Of a DNA stretch of 13,334 nucleotides, positions 1-8,175 are shown piece by piece (the stretch's first letter is position 1; the number at the start of each line of letters is the position of its first letter). The stretch is from UBA2283 sp041658955. GTDB taxonomy: Bacteria > Patescibacteriota > Microgenomatia > UBA12405. Under the pieces are notes generated by a model that worked only from the letters and a program-made list of their open reading frames with translations, did not search any database and was not told where the DNA came from. Made by a program: the position numbers and the translations under genes. The stretch covers positions 1-13,334 of the forward strand of contig JBAZZE010000026.1 in assembly GCA_041658955.1 (NCBI GenBank). Reading direction: 5' to 3'.

Positions 1-696
1 ACCGATACTTTATTGGAACTCCAAGAATTACTTGGAATCAAATTCAAAAATCCCGAGCTTCTCGAACAGGCACTTATTCATCGTTCATATTTAAACGAAA
101 ATCGAGCCCTAAAACTTGTTTCCAATGAAAGACTAGAGTTTTTAGGAGATGCTGTTTTAGAACTTTGGACCACCGAAAAACTCTACAAAATGTTCCCCGA
201 CTTACCAGAAGGGGATTTGACATCACTTCGGTCTCTGATCGTCTGTACTGAAAACTTGGCTAATCTGGCAAATAAAATTTCTTTAGGTAAATTTGTAAAA
301 CTTAGTCGAGGTGAAGAGAGCCACCAAGGCAGACAAAATCAATCCATTCTCGCCGATACCACTGAAAGCATTATTGGTAGTGTCTTTCTAGACCAGGGCA
401 CGCAGGCTGTTGACCAGCTTCTAAATAGCTTTCTGGGTGAAAATATCACCACAATTTCTAAACAAAAAATTTATAAAGACCCCAAAAGCCGTTTTCAAGA
501 AATTGCTCAGGCTAGAAGTGGAATTACCCCTCGATATGAAACTATCAAAGAAACCGGACCAGATCATCAAAAAATATTTGAAGTTGCTGCCTACATTGGC
601 ACCGACCTAATTGCCTCTGGTACTGGTAACTCCAAACAAAAGGCCGAAGAATCCGCCGCCATCGCTGCCACAGAAAAGCTAACCGCCGAAAAATAG
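1..696 (+). CDS. rnc: Ribonuclease III (5' end possibly cut by window)
   Basis: Endoribonuclease that cuts double-stranded RNA in rRNA and mRNA processing; cytoplasmic. Numbering from the TTG at 13, the protein has the family signature NERLEFLGD (residues 38-46, catalytic Asp46) and a second acidic motif LADTTES (113-119, catalytic Glu118). A C-terminal double-stranded RNA-binding domain follows from about residue 154, ending in the typical GNSKQKAEESAA stretch. The frame is open to base 1, and the codons before the TTG (T-D-T-L) look like a normal RNase III N-terminus. The true start is therefore probably just outside the window and the TTG is only a fallback. Length from the TTG is 227 residues, close to the family norm. 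It lies 73 nt upstream of rpsP, which has its own promoter. Confidence 0.95.
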   Translation, partial: TDTLLELQELLGIKFKNPELLEQALIHRSYLNENRALKLVSNERLEFLGDAVLELWTTEKLYKMFPDLPEGDLTSLRSLIVCTENLANLANKISLGKFVKLSRGEESHQGRQNQSILADTTESIIGSVFLDQGTQAVDQLLNSFLGENITTISKQKIYKDPKSRFQEIAQARSGITPRYETIKETGPDHQKIFEVAAYIGTDLIASGTGNSKQKAEESAAIAATEKLTAEK

Positions 697-735
697 TAAC
701 TTTTAACTGATTATAAATGGCTAAATCAAGACAAT

Positions 736-762
736 TTGAGATTGGGCAAATTATGCTATAAT
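736..762 (+). promoter_or_regulatory. Promoter for rpsP, probably giving a leaderless mRNA
   Basis: A perfect -10 box TATAAT at 757-762 is preceded by the extended -10 dinucleotide TG at 754-755. A -35-like TTGAGA lies at 736-741, with a 15-nt spacer. Transcription would begin about 7-8 nt after the -10 box, at or within a base of the A of the rpsP ATG (770), leaving no room for a ribosome binding site. The box match is seen directly; leaderless initiation is inference. Confidence 0.65.
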
Positions 763-769
763 CCATCCT

Positions 770-1045
770 ATGCTTAAGATAAAACTATTCCCGAAGGGAA
801 AGAAACACCAACGTACATTCAGAATTGTGGTTGCTGAATCTCGAACCAAATTTAATGGTAAATTCGTCGCTGATTTAGGTTTCTATACTCCTCAAACCAA
901 AACACTCGACATTAACAAAGAAAAACTCCAAACTTGGATTACCAATGGAGCCCAATTAACTCTCGGAGTTGATAAACTTCTCAATCCTGATAAATATCCC
1001 AAAAAAGTCAAAGTTAAGGCAGAAACTCCAAAAGAAACCGCATAA
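770..1045 (+). CDS. rpsP: 30S ribosomal protein S16
   Basis: Structural protein of the small ribosomal subunit. The start MLKIKLFPKGKKHQRTFRIV and the conserved segments RIVVAESR (residues 18-25) and KFVADLGFYTP (31-41) are diagnostic. At 91 residues it has normal length, with a short basic C-terminal tail rich in Lys and Pro. The ATG at 770 is fixed by the conserved N-terminus. There is no Shine-Dalgarno sequence before it; a TATAAT box ends 7 nt upstream instead. Two nucleotides separate its stop from khpA, so the two genes are surely co-transcribed. Confidence 0.97.
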   Translation: MLKIKLFPKGKKHQRTFRIVVAESRTKFNGKFVADLGFYTPQTKTLDINKEKLQTWITNGAQLTLGVDKLLNPDKYPKKVKVKAETPKETA

Positions 1046-1047
1046 AT

Positions 1048-1281
1048 ATGGCTACAATCAACGATACCCTCGATTATTTGATTAAGGCAGTCGTAACTGA
1101 CTCCTCCTCAGTAGTCGTCAATTCAGCGGACAATGAAGGTGTATTATTGTTTGAAGTTACTGCCGCTCCTGAGATAATTGGTCAAATAATTGGCAAAGAA
1201 GGTAAAGTCATCAAGTCTATTCGCACCATCCTCAACCTAACTTACCCCAGTATTCGCTACTCACTTGAAGTAAAGGGCTAA
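1048..1281 (+). CDS. khpA: KH-domain RNA-binding protein KhpA
   Basis: Small single KH-domain protein (77 residues). The nucleic-acid-binding GxxG loop is visible as GKEG at residues 49-52, in the context EIIGQIIGKEGKVIKSIRT. Its place directly after rpsP is the classic position of KhpA (YlqC family), which in Gram-positive bacteria pairs with KhpB/Jag and binds many RNAs. The start codon follows the rpsP stop after 2 nt. No Shine-Dalgarno sequence is visible, so translation probably depends on coupling to rpsP. It is the last plus-strand gene and converges on pilO with a 75-nt gap. Confidence 0.92.
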   Translation: MATINDTLDYLIKAVVTDSSSVVVNSADNEGVLLFEVTAAPEIIGQIIGKEGKVIKSIRTILNLTYPSIRYSLEVKG

Positions 1282-1356
1282 TCAAACCAATACCCGCCTC
1301 GAAATTCACAGAAAAGCTATTTCATATATAGGATTTTTTCTTGATCAACGCCAAAT

Positions 1357-2124
1357 CTAGGGGTTAGCTCCAAACGGATCTTTTCGATCGTACTTTTTGT
1401 ATTCAACTTTTGGCTCAGCAATATCACCTTCACCTTTTTCTAATATTTCAAATGACGATAGATTAGTAACCAAATCAGTTTCTTCCTTCTTTAAGGTCAA
1501 ATCAGATAACGTCAATTTGTTGATATCAAACAAGGAACTATCATCAAGATAAAAAGCTGATATTTCCAAATCAAGTTTTACTAAGGTTCCCAATGATGAC
1601 ATCTTAAAATTTGAGATTGATAGTAGTGGCAAGGTTTTTTCAATTCCTTTTATTAGATCTAAGTAGTTTGTTTTTGGTCCGGTAATCACCACTCTTATCG
1701 GAATTTTTGAAACACCTTTGACTGAACTTGTTTTTGCAACTTCGTCACTAATTTTTCCAGGATTAATCAAAAAACTATCGATTTGAAAACCAAATTTAGT
1801 GATTACTTTTCGAATTACCCCCACCAACAGATAAGAATTTTTATGTGGCATTAAGGCGCTAGAGAGAAAGTCAGCATTTTTTTGCAGCTCTGCTGGGTCG
1901 ATAGATTGGATATATCTGGTTTTCTCCAGTACAGTTTGAGTCTGCCGCTGAACATCAGTTAGGTTATTTTGCATTGAGCTTAGCTCATCTATCTTGGGAA
2001 TGAAAACCATATTTATACTAACAAACACCAAAACGATTATTACCAACAATGGTACAAAAGTAATTATGTTTGGTGAATCTATCCCAAAAACTTTGTCTGG
2101 TATATCAATTGAAAATTTTTTCAT
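1357..2124 (-). CDS. pilO: Type IV pilus inner-membrane assembly protein PilO-like
   Basis: Probable PilO of the PilM-PilN-PilO alignment complex. The protein (255 residues) has a short cytoplasmic N-terminus, one membrane helix at about residues 21-42, a predicted coiled coil (about 43-75), and an external domain consistent with the ferredoxin-like fold of PilO. I chose the ATG at 2124: it forms an ATGA overlap with the pilN stop and has a strong GGAGG site (2135-2139) 10 nt upstream. A longer frame back to 2154 would add ten residues inside pilN. The tail ends in RKDPFGANP, like the [N/D]PF tail motif of PilO/PilP-type proteins. It is the last gene of the array. Family assignment rests on topology and gene order rather than strong sequence motifs. 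Confidence 0.82.
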   Translation of the reverse strand: MKKFSIDIPDKVFGIDSPNIITFVPLLVIIVLVFVSINMVFIPKIDELSSMQNNLTDVQRQTQTVLEKTRYIQSIDPAELQKNADFLSSALMPHKNSYLLVGVIRKVITKFGFQIDSFLINPGKISDEVAKTSSVKGVSKIPIRVVITGPKTNYLDLIKGIEKTLPLLSISNFKMSSLGTLVKLDLEISAFYLDDSSLFDINKLTLSDLTLKKEETDLVTNLSSFEILEKGEGDIAEPKVEYKKYDRKDPFGANP

Positions 2125-2666
2125 TTTAGCACCACCTCCATTGTAAAATCCCAAACTCCACCCTTAAGTGTTAAAGCTGTCAGCCGGGCTGATTTCAACT
2201 TACTATTGTCTCCACGGTTGATTGTATCTACGGTACTTTCCAACAAATCAACATTTACTTTATCTGCTGTAATCCCTTTGACCTGAAAAATACCACCATC
2301 ATGTAAATCATAATTTTTTAAATTTATTGTTGGAGGAAATAAGTTATTAATTGTTTCGAAAGATGTTCCATATTCAAATCGGTTATTGAGAGCACCACCA
2401 ACCATTTTTGCTTTGTACTTTAGCTTCTGACTGGTAACAATATTGTCCTGGAGTGAACTATAGTTTTGTTGAACTTTTTTTTGATTGGCTGAGGCTGAAT
2501 TCATTCTTACCTTCATGATTCCAGTTAGTGAAAACAAAATAGCTGCTGAAGCCGCCCAAACAGCCAACACTATCGTGATTATCAACTTCACCTGTTTTTG
2601 TATCCTAATTCTGGCAGCTTGAAACTTAGCCTTTGAGGGTATTAAGTTTAAGTTCATTTCGCTCAT
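2121..2666 (-). CDS. pilN: Type IV pilus assembly protein PilN
   Basis: Bitopic membrane protein that links cytoplasmic PilM to PilO. The N-terminus carries LNLIPSK (residues 6-12), matching the conserved INLLP-type segment by which PilN docks in PilM. A basic stretch and a single membrane helix (about 28-50) follow, then a coiled coil and a small external domain. Length is 181 residues, normal for PilN. The ATG at 2666 overlaps the pilM stop as ATGA, with an AGGGGGA ribosome site (2671-2677) about 5 nt before it. Its own TGA stop overlaps the pilO ATG in the same way. These overlaps imply translational coupling of pilM-pilN-pilO and show that TGA terminates translation here. Confidence 0.88.
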   Translation of the reverse strand: MSEMNLNLIPSKAKFQAARIRIQKQVKLIITIVLAVWAASAAILFSLTGIMKVRMNSASANQKKVQQNYSSLQDNIVTSQKLKYKAKMVGGALNNRFEYGTSFETINNLFPPTINLKNYDLHDGGIFQVKGITADKVNVDLLESTVDTINRGDNSKLKSARLTALTLKGGVWDFTMEVVLK

Positions 2667-3694
2667 AAAATCCCCCTGTAAGCCAAACCAACGGCTAGGC
2701 TAAATCGACAACCTTCAGTGTTCAGATCAAGTGGTAAAACAATTTTGGTAGTATCCATTTTTATAAACGGTTGAACTACCTGAACCTCAATACCCAAAAT
2801 TTTGGTAAGTTCCTCTGCTAATCCAGGCAAATTTGCTCCACCACCACTTAGTACTAGAAGATCAGCTGCTTTGTTTTGCTCTTCCCTAAATGATGCTAAG
2901 GCTCTTCGAATCTCTTCAGCCATACTACTAAATACTGGGGTAATAGCATTTTTAATTTTTCCCTCAAGTTCAACACCTTTTAGACCATAAGCTTTTTTAT
3001 ATTCTTCTGCTGAGGCCATATCTAGACCAAGGTTTATTGAAATAGCTCTAGTCAAAGACTCACCCCCCACCGACATCGCCCGAGTAAAATACACTTTACC
3101 AGCATTTATTCCGACGATATCGGAATATTTTTCACCCATATCTACAAGCAACAACCCGGCAGTGTTGGAGACTGATTCCACCATCACCCGACGCATAGCA
3201 ATAGCGGGGGACTCGAGAGCTAATAAATCCATTCCTAATATTTTAAATAATTTTACATAGGCATTAATCAGCTCATTACGGGCTGCTATTGCAAAGACAG
3301 TCAACCTACCTGACTCATCTTGATCTAGCACTTCATAGTCAATTGACACCTGGTCAAGTGGATAGGGGACAAATGTCTCTGCCTCAAACTTTAGAGCATC
3401 TCTTACTTCACTTTCTTTTAAAGGTGGTAGGCGAATTAGCCGTGAGACAACTTCATCTTCAGGGAGACTAGTAATAGCCTGAGTCGGCTTTATTTTTAAA
3501 TCAGCAATAAGAATTTTAATTGCATTAGCTACCTCATTTATTGATTTTCCAGTTTTATCTGTCTTCGTCCAGTCAGTCAATGGGGTTTTTGTTTCACCGA
3601 TAGCATCTAATACCGTTACACCATTCGAACCTTTGGATATCGACACTAATTTTACGCTTCCGACTCCTATATCGAGACCAATTGTATTACTCAT
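2663..3694 (-). CDS. pilM: Type IV pilus assembly ATPase-like protein PilM
   Basis: Cytoplasmic actin/FtsA-fold protein that anchors PilN at the inner face of the membrane. Nucleotide-binding motifs are clear: phosphate-1 loop GLDIGVGSVK (residues 6-15), a phosphate-2-like LLLVDMGEKYSDI in mid-protein, and the adenosine motif SGGGANLPG (283-291). At 343 residues it has the usual length. The segment SLPEDEVVSRLIRLPPLKE followed by ALKFEAETFVPYPLD is typical of the PilM family. The start is fixed by the GLDIG motif. Upstream there is a 23-nt gap with a candidate promoter placing transcription start at the ATG, plus a weak GAAG ribosome site. Confidence 0.95.
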   Translation of the reverse strand: MSNTIGLDIGVGSVKLVSISKGSNGVTVLDAIGETKTPLTDWTKTDKTGKSINEVANAIKILIADLKIKPTQAITSLPEDEVVSRLIRLPPLKESEVRDALKFEAETFVPYPLDQVSIDYEVLDQDESGRLTVFAIAARNELINAYVKLFKILGMDLLALESPAIAMRRVMVESVSNTAGLLLVDMGEKYSDIVGINAGKVYFTRAMSVGGESLTRAISINLGLDMASAEEYKKAYGLKGVELEGKIKNAITPVFSSMAEEIRRALASFREEQNKAADLLVLSGGGANLPGLAEELTKILGIEVQVVQPFIKMDTTKIVLPLDLNTEGCRFSLAVGLAYRGIL

Positions 3695-3700
3695 TACTTC

Positions 3701-3729
3701 AGTATAAACACTATTCCTCAGTTACTCAA
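3701..3729 (-). promoter_or_regulatory. Candidate promoter of pilMNO
   Basis: Read on the minus strand, TTGAGT (3724-3729) and TATACT (3701-3706) are separated by exactly 17 nt, a good sigma70-type pair lying over the end of the upstream pilin gene. The -10 box ends 6 nt before the pilM ATG, so a transcript would start at or beside the start codon. This would let pilMNO be expressed apart from the pilin genes. Box matches are seen; activity is inferred. Confidence 0.45.
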
Positions 3730-4536
3730 CACACTTCCAAAGGTAGTAATCGCATCTAAAGCAAAACCAGGAACTTGATAGAGCCTAGTGACATTTATTT
3801 TACGATTGACACCGGTTGAAGCATCGCCAACTTTACCCACAGAGCTAAGTTCTATACCTTGGACCGGAAAGTTAGCACCGCTTCCCAATAGATAAAACCT
3901 AGTACCATTTCTCATCGGTTTCAAAGATAACATCATTGGTTTAATTCCGCCTCCTAGTGGGGTAGAAAGGGCCAATTCACGATATCCAGAAGTACAGTTT
4001 CCTTGACCGGGCAGGGGACTCAAGTCAGAAAATCCATTGACATAACCAGCAGAGAAGTTGTAACCATTGTGATAAACCAAATAATTTGAACCAGCATCTT
4101 GATAAAAATAATCAACTTTAAGAGCTCCATTAAAAGTATTTTCAATACATACCGAAATACTTGTCCCAGTATAATAAGTGGCGTTATCCACACTTCCATC
4201 CGCCAAATGTCCCATCAACCAAAATTCTTGAGACTTATTCACCAAAGTATATTGGTTAAAGTTTACAGTTGCCCCTAGACCGATATTTTTAACAACCACA
4301 TCAGCCACGCTCTGGTTATCTGGTGCTATAAACTTTGTACTACCTGTTCCCAGATAATAATCAATTCCGGACTCGGCAGTATTGAACGCCTGTTTCAATT
4401 GTTCTTCACTAGTATCAATTTTAGTATCAATTACCGTCTTCTTAGAAATTGACAAACCTAATGTCATCACTGCTGCCGAAATCAACAGGACCACGATTGC
4501 TACTTGTCCTCGATTATTTTGTCCAAGTTTGTTCAT
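3718..4536 (-). CDS. PilX/GspK-like minor pilin
   Basis: Membrane-anchored pilin-like protein (272 residues). The N-terminus has a short basic leader, Gly10 followed by QVAIVVLLISAA, then the sequence EEQLKQAFNTAESGIDYYL, the A-E-S-G turn typical of PilX/GspK-type minor pilins. The residue at +5 after the presumed cleavage site is Val, not the usual Glu. GspK is known to lack that Glu and to cap the pseudopilus tip, so this supports a tip role. The large external domain (about 60-272) I do not recognise. The ATG at 4536 has a GGAGG site (4547-4551) 10 nt upstream and follows the previous stop by 1 nt, so it is coupled to the Cys-rich protein gene. Confidence 0.7.
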   Translation of the reverse strand: MNKLGQNNRGQVAIVVLLISAAVMTLGLSISKKTVIDTKIDTSEEQLKQAFNTAESGIDYYLGTGSTKFIAPDNQSVADVVVKNIGLGATVNFNQYTLVNKSQEFWLMGHLADGSVDNATYYTGTSISVCIENTFNGALKVDYFYQDAGSNYLVYHNGYNFSAGYVNGFSDLSPLPGQGNCTSGYRELALSTPLGGGIKPMMLSLKPMRNGTRFYLLGSGANFPVQGIELSSVGKVGDASTGVNRKINVTRLYQVPGFALDAITTFGSVLSN

Positions 4537-4537
4537 T

Positions 4538-6805
4538 TTAGTTTTGCCTCCAACCAGATAATACCTTTAACAAAGAACCAGGTAAATTGAACATTATGTC
4601 TGGTCGATAAGTTACCAAGACTGCTGGCTTATTATTGTTATCAAGTGGATTAGCAAAGGCTCTCGTGAAAGTAATATCTCCAGTTGAGCTGGCAGAGTAG
4701 AGAGAACCACTAATATTCAATGCTCCAGCATTCGTCCCGTCAGCCAACATACCACCATCGGCTATAAATATTCCTTGAGCGCTAGTGGCTGCTTGAGAGA
4801 AGAATATCTTCCCCTTGGCAATTACTATAAGTGATTGTCCCACAGGTACCGTATTATTTTCATTTACTGTGAAATCACCGTTTATGAAAAATACTCCTGC
4901 ACCACCATCAGCTTTGACAGTTGTCATAGTTGCATTAGCCGGCAGGGTGATCCCTCCACCATAGCCAATGAAATATCTATCATAAAAATATCGGTAGTCA
5001 TATTTTTCCGCTGAAGATAATGTTGAGTTGTTCCGGTACCAGTTATTTGGATTTCCATACTGACAACCAGTATCTCCTAGCAAACATCCACCATTACTAA
5101 TCGACGACGCAGAAATCATTGTATTGTTTGTCTTTGCTATCGCACCAACACAAGTTGCATCTTGGCGACAAGTAGTTGGGATCATTGCTGACACCGATCC
5201 AAGAGCTTGAATTCCACCTCCTGAAACTTGAAACCAAGCAGGTTGAGCTGATGCAGTTGAAAAATCAACCTTTAACGACGGTGAAGCACTATATGGACTG
5301 ACCACTGTATTATTTAAAGTTAATTGAGTACCACAACTGGTTGTACCCACTCCTAGATCTATCCACCGATTAAGGATAGTGCCACCAACAACATCAGCAT
5401 TCGGGGCTGCAGTGTATGTTTTACCCCAAATTATATTGTTACCACTATATGCACTATCGGTGGTCGCATTAACTCGAACCAGAGTACCTACAGTTGGAGT
5501 AAAGTCGGCATAATTGAAATTCATAGGTGCACCCGCCAGAGTATTAAATCCTTCACCGGTCGGACATTGTGCACCAAGTGGAGAGTCAGAACTGTCATAC
5601 ATATTTCCATTGACTGCCACATTTCCATCCCAAACTTTGAATGAATATCCCGAAGCTGTCCAGACGACTGGGTTGGCAGCTGTAGTTACATCTTTGGCAT
5701 CAAAGGACAATGGTAATGCTTGTGTTCCATTATTACCAGCCACAAAATCAATGGTTACCGTCGCTGTCGCTCCTGTTCCACTACCAGCACCGATTGTCAT
5801 ATTGTAAGTAGTTCCATTCCATTGCATTTTGACCGTCGAAATATCTGCAAATCCATCCACATCATTAATACAAGCTTGAAAAGTTACTCTCTTTGGTAGT
5901 GCCGTACTGGTAAAACTGTTATTCATAATGTGATCCAAGTTTCCAGCTTCCCAGGCCACATTTACCCCGTTAGAATTTTTATGTACTACACAAGTAATAG
6001 TCGGCAATGAGTTTAGTTTTACATATCCACTAGTCGACCAAGGTCCAACTTGGGCTGAACAAGTAGTATTCTCCGCTCGAATATGCCAATGATAAACTTG
6101 GCCTGCGGTTAGGGTAATTCCTGTATCAACACCAGTAGTACCAATCGTATTTACATATCGACTCCAAACCACCGCGTTAGTACTATCTAGCATTTCAATA
6201 AAATATCTATCAGCCAGTCCACCAATAGCCCCCCAACGAAGTGCTGGAGTACTATCACCAGTAATGGTAGGGCTCACAGCCGAACCATTTGGAGACACTA
6301 TCGAAACAGTTCCGGGAACTCCTGAGTCGGTATTCGCACAGTTACCACCACAGTCCATAGCTTGTCCACAAGCCGGTGTACAAGTTGCGCACTCATTACA
6401 AGCACAGTTGCCACCACAGCCATTGTCTTTCCAACCACAGTAGCCTCCTCCACATGCTGGTGTACAACCAGGGCCACCTGGACCACTAGTTGGTACTGGT
6501 GTGGCTACACCAACTGGACAACAGTAACCTGGTTGGCTATTTTTATTACATCCATAAAATCCTGGACCACACTGTGTCCCAACAACTGGAGTTACTCCAG
6601 CACCACAAGAAGTAAAATAGTCATAACAAAAAGCAATATTGTGTGGAGGACAAGGTTGAAGTGGGCAAGTTGAACCACTACCAGTACACAATGCCTGACC
6701 TTGGTAACAAGCGCCACAGCTATAACTACAAGCTGCCGAAACACCATTTACTTTAAACAAAAAAGCAAATATCGTAAGCAATCCGACAAGTATTATCTTC
6801 TTCAC
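4538..6805 (-). CDS. Secreted Cys-rich multidomain protein, putative pilus-associated adhesin
   Basis: Large exported protein of 755 residues with no named family that I recognise. A signal peptide covers residues 1-25 (likely cut VSA-A). A Cys-rich region follows with 23 cysteines between 26 and 156, including two CTPACG ... CGGNC units (114-134 and 142-156) and a Pro/Gly linker between about 98 and 113. Next come a fibronectin-III-like domain (about 165-270, with GQVYHWHIRAEN), a second Ig-like beta region (about 271-400), and a C-terminal beta-rich segment (about 613-755) of short repeated strands like polymer-forming or beta-helix domains. It lies 1 nt before the PilX-like pilin gene, so the two products may work together at the pilus tip. 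The start is GTG; no ribosome site is visible, but TAGATT lies 5 nt upstream. Adhesin function is inference. Confidence 0.75.
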   Translation of the reverse strand: MKKIILVGLLTIFAFLFKVNGVSAACSYSCGACYQGQALCTGSGSTCPLQPCPPHNIAFCYDYFTSCGAGVTPVVGTQCGPGFYGCNKNSQPGYCCPVGVATPVPTSGPGGPGCTPACGGGYCGWKDNGCGGNCACNECATCTPACGQAMDCGGNCANTDSGVPGTVSIVSPNGSAVSPTITGDSTPALRWGAIGGLADRYFIEMLDSTNAVVWSRYVNTIGTTGVDTGITLTAGQVYHWHIRAENTTCSAQVGPWSTSGYVKLNSLPTITCVVHKNSNGVNVAWEAGNLDHIMNNSFTSTALPKRVTFQACINDVDGFADISTVKMQWNGTTYNMTIGAGSGTGATATVTIDFVAGNNGTQALPLSFDAKDVTTAANPVVWTASGYSFKVWDGNVAVNGNMYDSSDSPLGAQCPTGEGFNTLAGAPMNFNYADFTPTVGTLVRVNATTDSAYSGNNIIWGKTYTAAPNADVVGGTILNRWIDLGVGTTSCGTQLTLNNTVVSPYSASPSLKVDFSTASAQPAWFQVSGGGIQALGSVSAMIPTTCRQDATCVGAIAKTNNTMISASSISNGGCLLGDTGCQYGNPNNWYRNNSTLSSAEKYDYRYFYDRYFIGYGGGITLPANATMTTVKADGGAGVFFINGDFTVNENNTVPVGQSLIVIAKGKIFFSQAATSAQGIFIADGGMLADGTNAGALNISGSLYSASSTGDITFTRAFANPLDNNNKPAVLVTYRPDIMFNLPGSLLKVLSGWRQN

Positions 6806-6847
6806 ACTACAATCTAAACAGTTTTTATCGTAGTTTGCAAGAAGAAA

Positions 6848-8071
6848 CTAATTTATTTCATAGAGTAGTTTTTTCTCAAGTTGTTTTGGAAAATCACTTT
6901 CACCTCTACTACCTACCCATTCACGTAATAGTCTGATAGTTTCTGGATCATTCAGAGGTAGCGCCGAATCCATTTTCCATTCAATTACAGGAAAATCATC
7001 ATATCTGGCTGGATCACCACCACCAATACCTCTTAACATGTACCAAGAAACATGACCGCTCGGATTCAAGTACTTAACTATTCTTACATTTTCAACCCAA
7101 CCTCCTCGATCAATTGTGCAAAAAGCAACTCTTTTAGTAGGTCGTGTATTAGGATCTGCAAATTGATTACGAGGGTTTGTATCTTGTTCAGTTGCTGCCC
7201 AATAAACATGAGTACCAGCAGACGGTCCACCCAACATGCTCGATTCGTCTAATGGCCAGTGAATTACTTGATCACTAAACCTGCCAGTAGTATCGTTCAA
7301 CATTCCGTACCTTAACCAATTATTTAAATCTGGGTCACCGATTCTGCACATGTTTTGTGCGGATTCCTGTGTAGTCGCCAGCGGGAACTCTTGTAATTTC
7401 TCCCATCGCCTAGACTGCTCACCGACATAGGCAATTGCCTTGCCATCTCTAACTCTTGCCAACATTCCACTTCTGAGCTCGACTGCAGTTCCAGCCAAAA
7501 ATTTAGCCATTTCCGGACTGTAGCCCTGATCTAACGCCTGTTGCTCGGTAATAACTTTGTTTACTCTAAAAGGATCAAAATTTTCTGCCAAAGGAGTACC
7601 AGGTGCAGGAGCACCTTGATATGCTGGTTCTCCATTTACAACAGGAGGGAACAACCAATAGTCACCACCGTCTATTCCGGCCATCAACTGACCGTTTTGA
7701 TCTTCCAAAAATCCCAGATTCACCTCTTTACCAACCAATCCATTTGGATACCAATAATTTGCCCATTCGGTTGTACCTTCAATTTGTGAAACATATTTAC
7801 CTGCTTCTATATCTTTAATAGCCTGTTCTGACAAAGGACCACCATATCCTATTTGGACTTCTGGAGTTGCAGTTGGAAGATTTGCTGACGCAGTTTCAGT
7901 CGGTCTTGCACTTGGTTCGGTTGCATTTGGGTCAGGTCCAGTGCCAACAGCAGTTGCCACGTCTTGAGGTGGCTTTGTAGCTTCTTGGGTTGGGGAGACA
8001 TTACCAGTTGTACATCCTGCAATAATAGTCATGATCACTGGTATAGATAAGAGTGTGTTTATTCTTCTCAT
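6848..8071 (-). CDS. Lipoprotein of unknown function
   Basis: I do not recognise the 407-residue product. The N-terminus is a lipoprotein signal: two Arg, a hydrophobic stretch, then the lipobox I-A-G-C with the lipidated Cys at residue 20. A low-complexity Thr/Pro/Ala/Ser linker (about 21-75) tethers a globular domain (about 76-407) that is rich in Trp, Tyr and Gly and holds only two cysteines. The linker resembles cell-surface tethers of Gram-positive-type lipoproteins, so the domain should sit outside the membrane. It has its own strong promoter and is flanked by gaps of 104 and 42 nt, so it is less tied to the pilus operon than its neighbours. A link to pilus function is only positional. 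Confidence 0.8.
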   Translation of the reverse strand: MRRINTLLSIPVIMTIIAGCTTGNVSPTQEATKPPQDVATAVGTGPDPNATEPSARPTETASANLPTATPEVQIGYGGPLSEQAIKDIEAGKYVSQIEGTTEWANYWYPNGLVGKEVNLGFLEDQNGQLMAGIDGGDYWLFPPVVNGEPAYQGAPAPGTPLAENFDPFRVNKVITEQQALDQGYSPEMAKFLAGTAVELRSGMLARVRDGKAIAYVGEQSRRWEKLQEFPLATTQESAQNMCRIGDPDLNNWLRYGMLNDTTGRFSDQVIHWPLDESSMLGGPSAGTHVYWAATEQDTNPRNQFADPNTRPTKRVAFCTIDRGGWVENVRIVKYLNPSGHVSWYMLRGIGGGDPARYDDFPVIEWKMDSALPLNDPETIRLLREWVGSRGESDFPKQLEKKLLYEIN

Positions 8072-8106
8072 TTTATGTTTTAAGTTAATCCTATAATATC
8101 TTAAAT

Positions 8107-8134
8107 ATTATACCATCGCTTCCGACATTTTCAA
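8107..8134 (-). promoter_or_regulatory. Strong sigma70-type promoter for the lipoprotein gene
   Basis: On the minus strand, TTGAAA (8129-8134) and a perfect TATAAT (8107-8112) are 16 nt apart, with the extended -10 dinucleotide TG one base before the -10 box. Transcription should start near 8100, giving a leader of about 29 nt before the ATG at 8071. No good Shine-Dalgarno site is present in that leader; an AGGA lies too far upstream. This is the best promoter match in the window. Confidence 0.75.
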
Positions 8135-8175
8135 CCCCCCAAGTCTCATAATATTTTATACACAACAGTTACATA

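Noticed and set aside
1282..1356. Bidirectional terminator between khpA and pilO.
   Set aside because: A short T-run (1334-1339) is present but only a very weak hairpin precedes it; I see no convincing stem for either strand.
6362..6673. Plus-strand reading frame of 103 codons opposite the Cys-rich gene, rich in Thr, Ser and Trp.
   Set aside because: It is the antisense image of the Cys/Gly/Pro-rich coding sequence, with biased composition and no start context.
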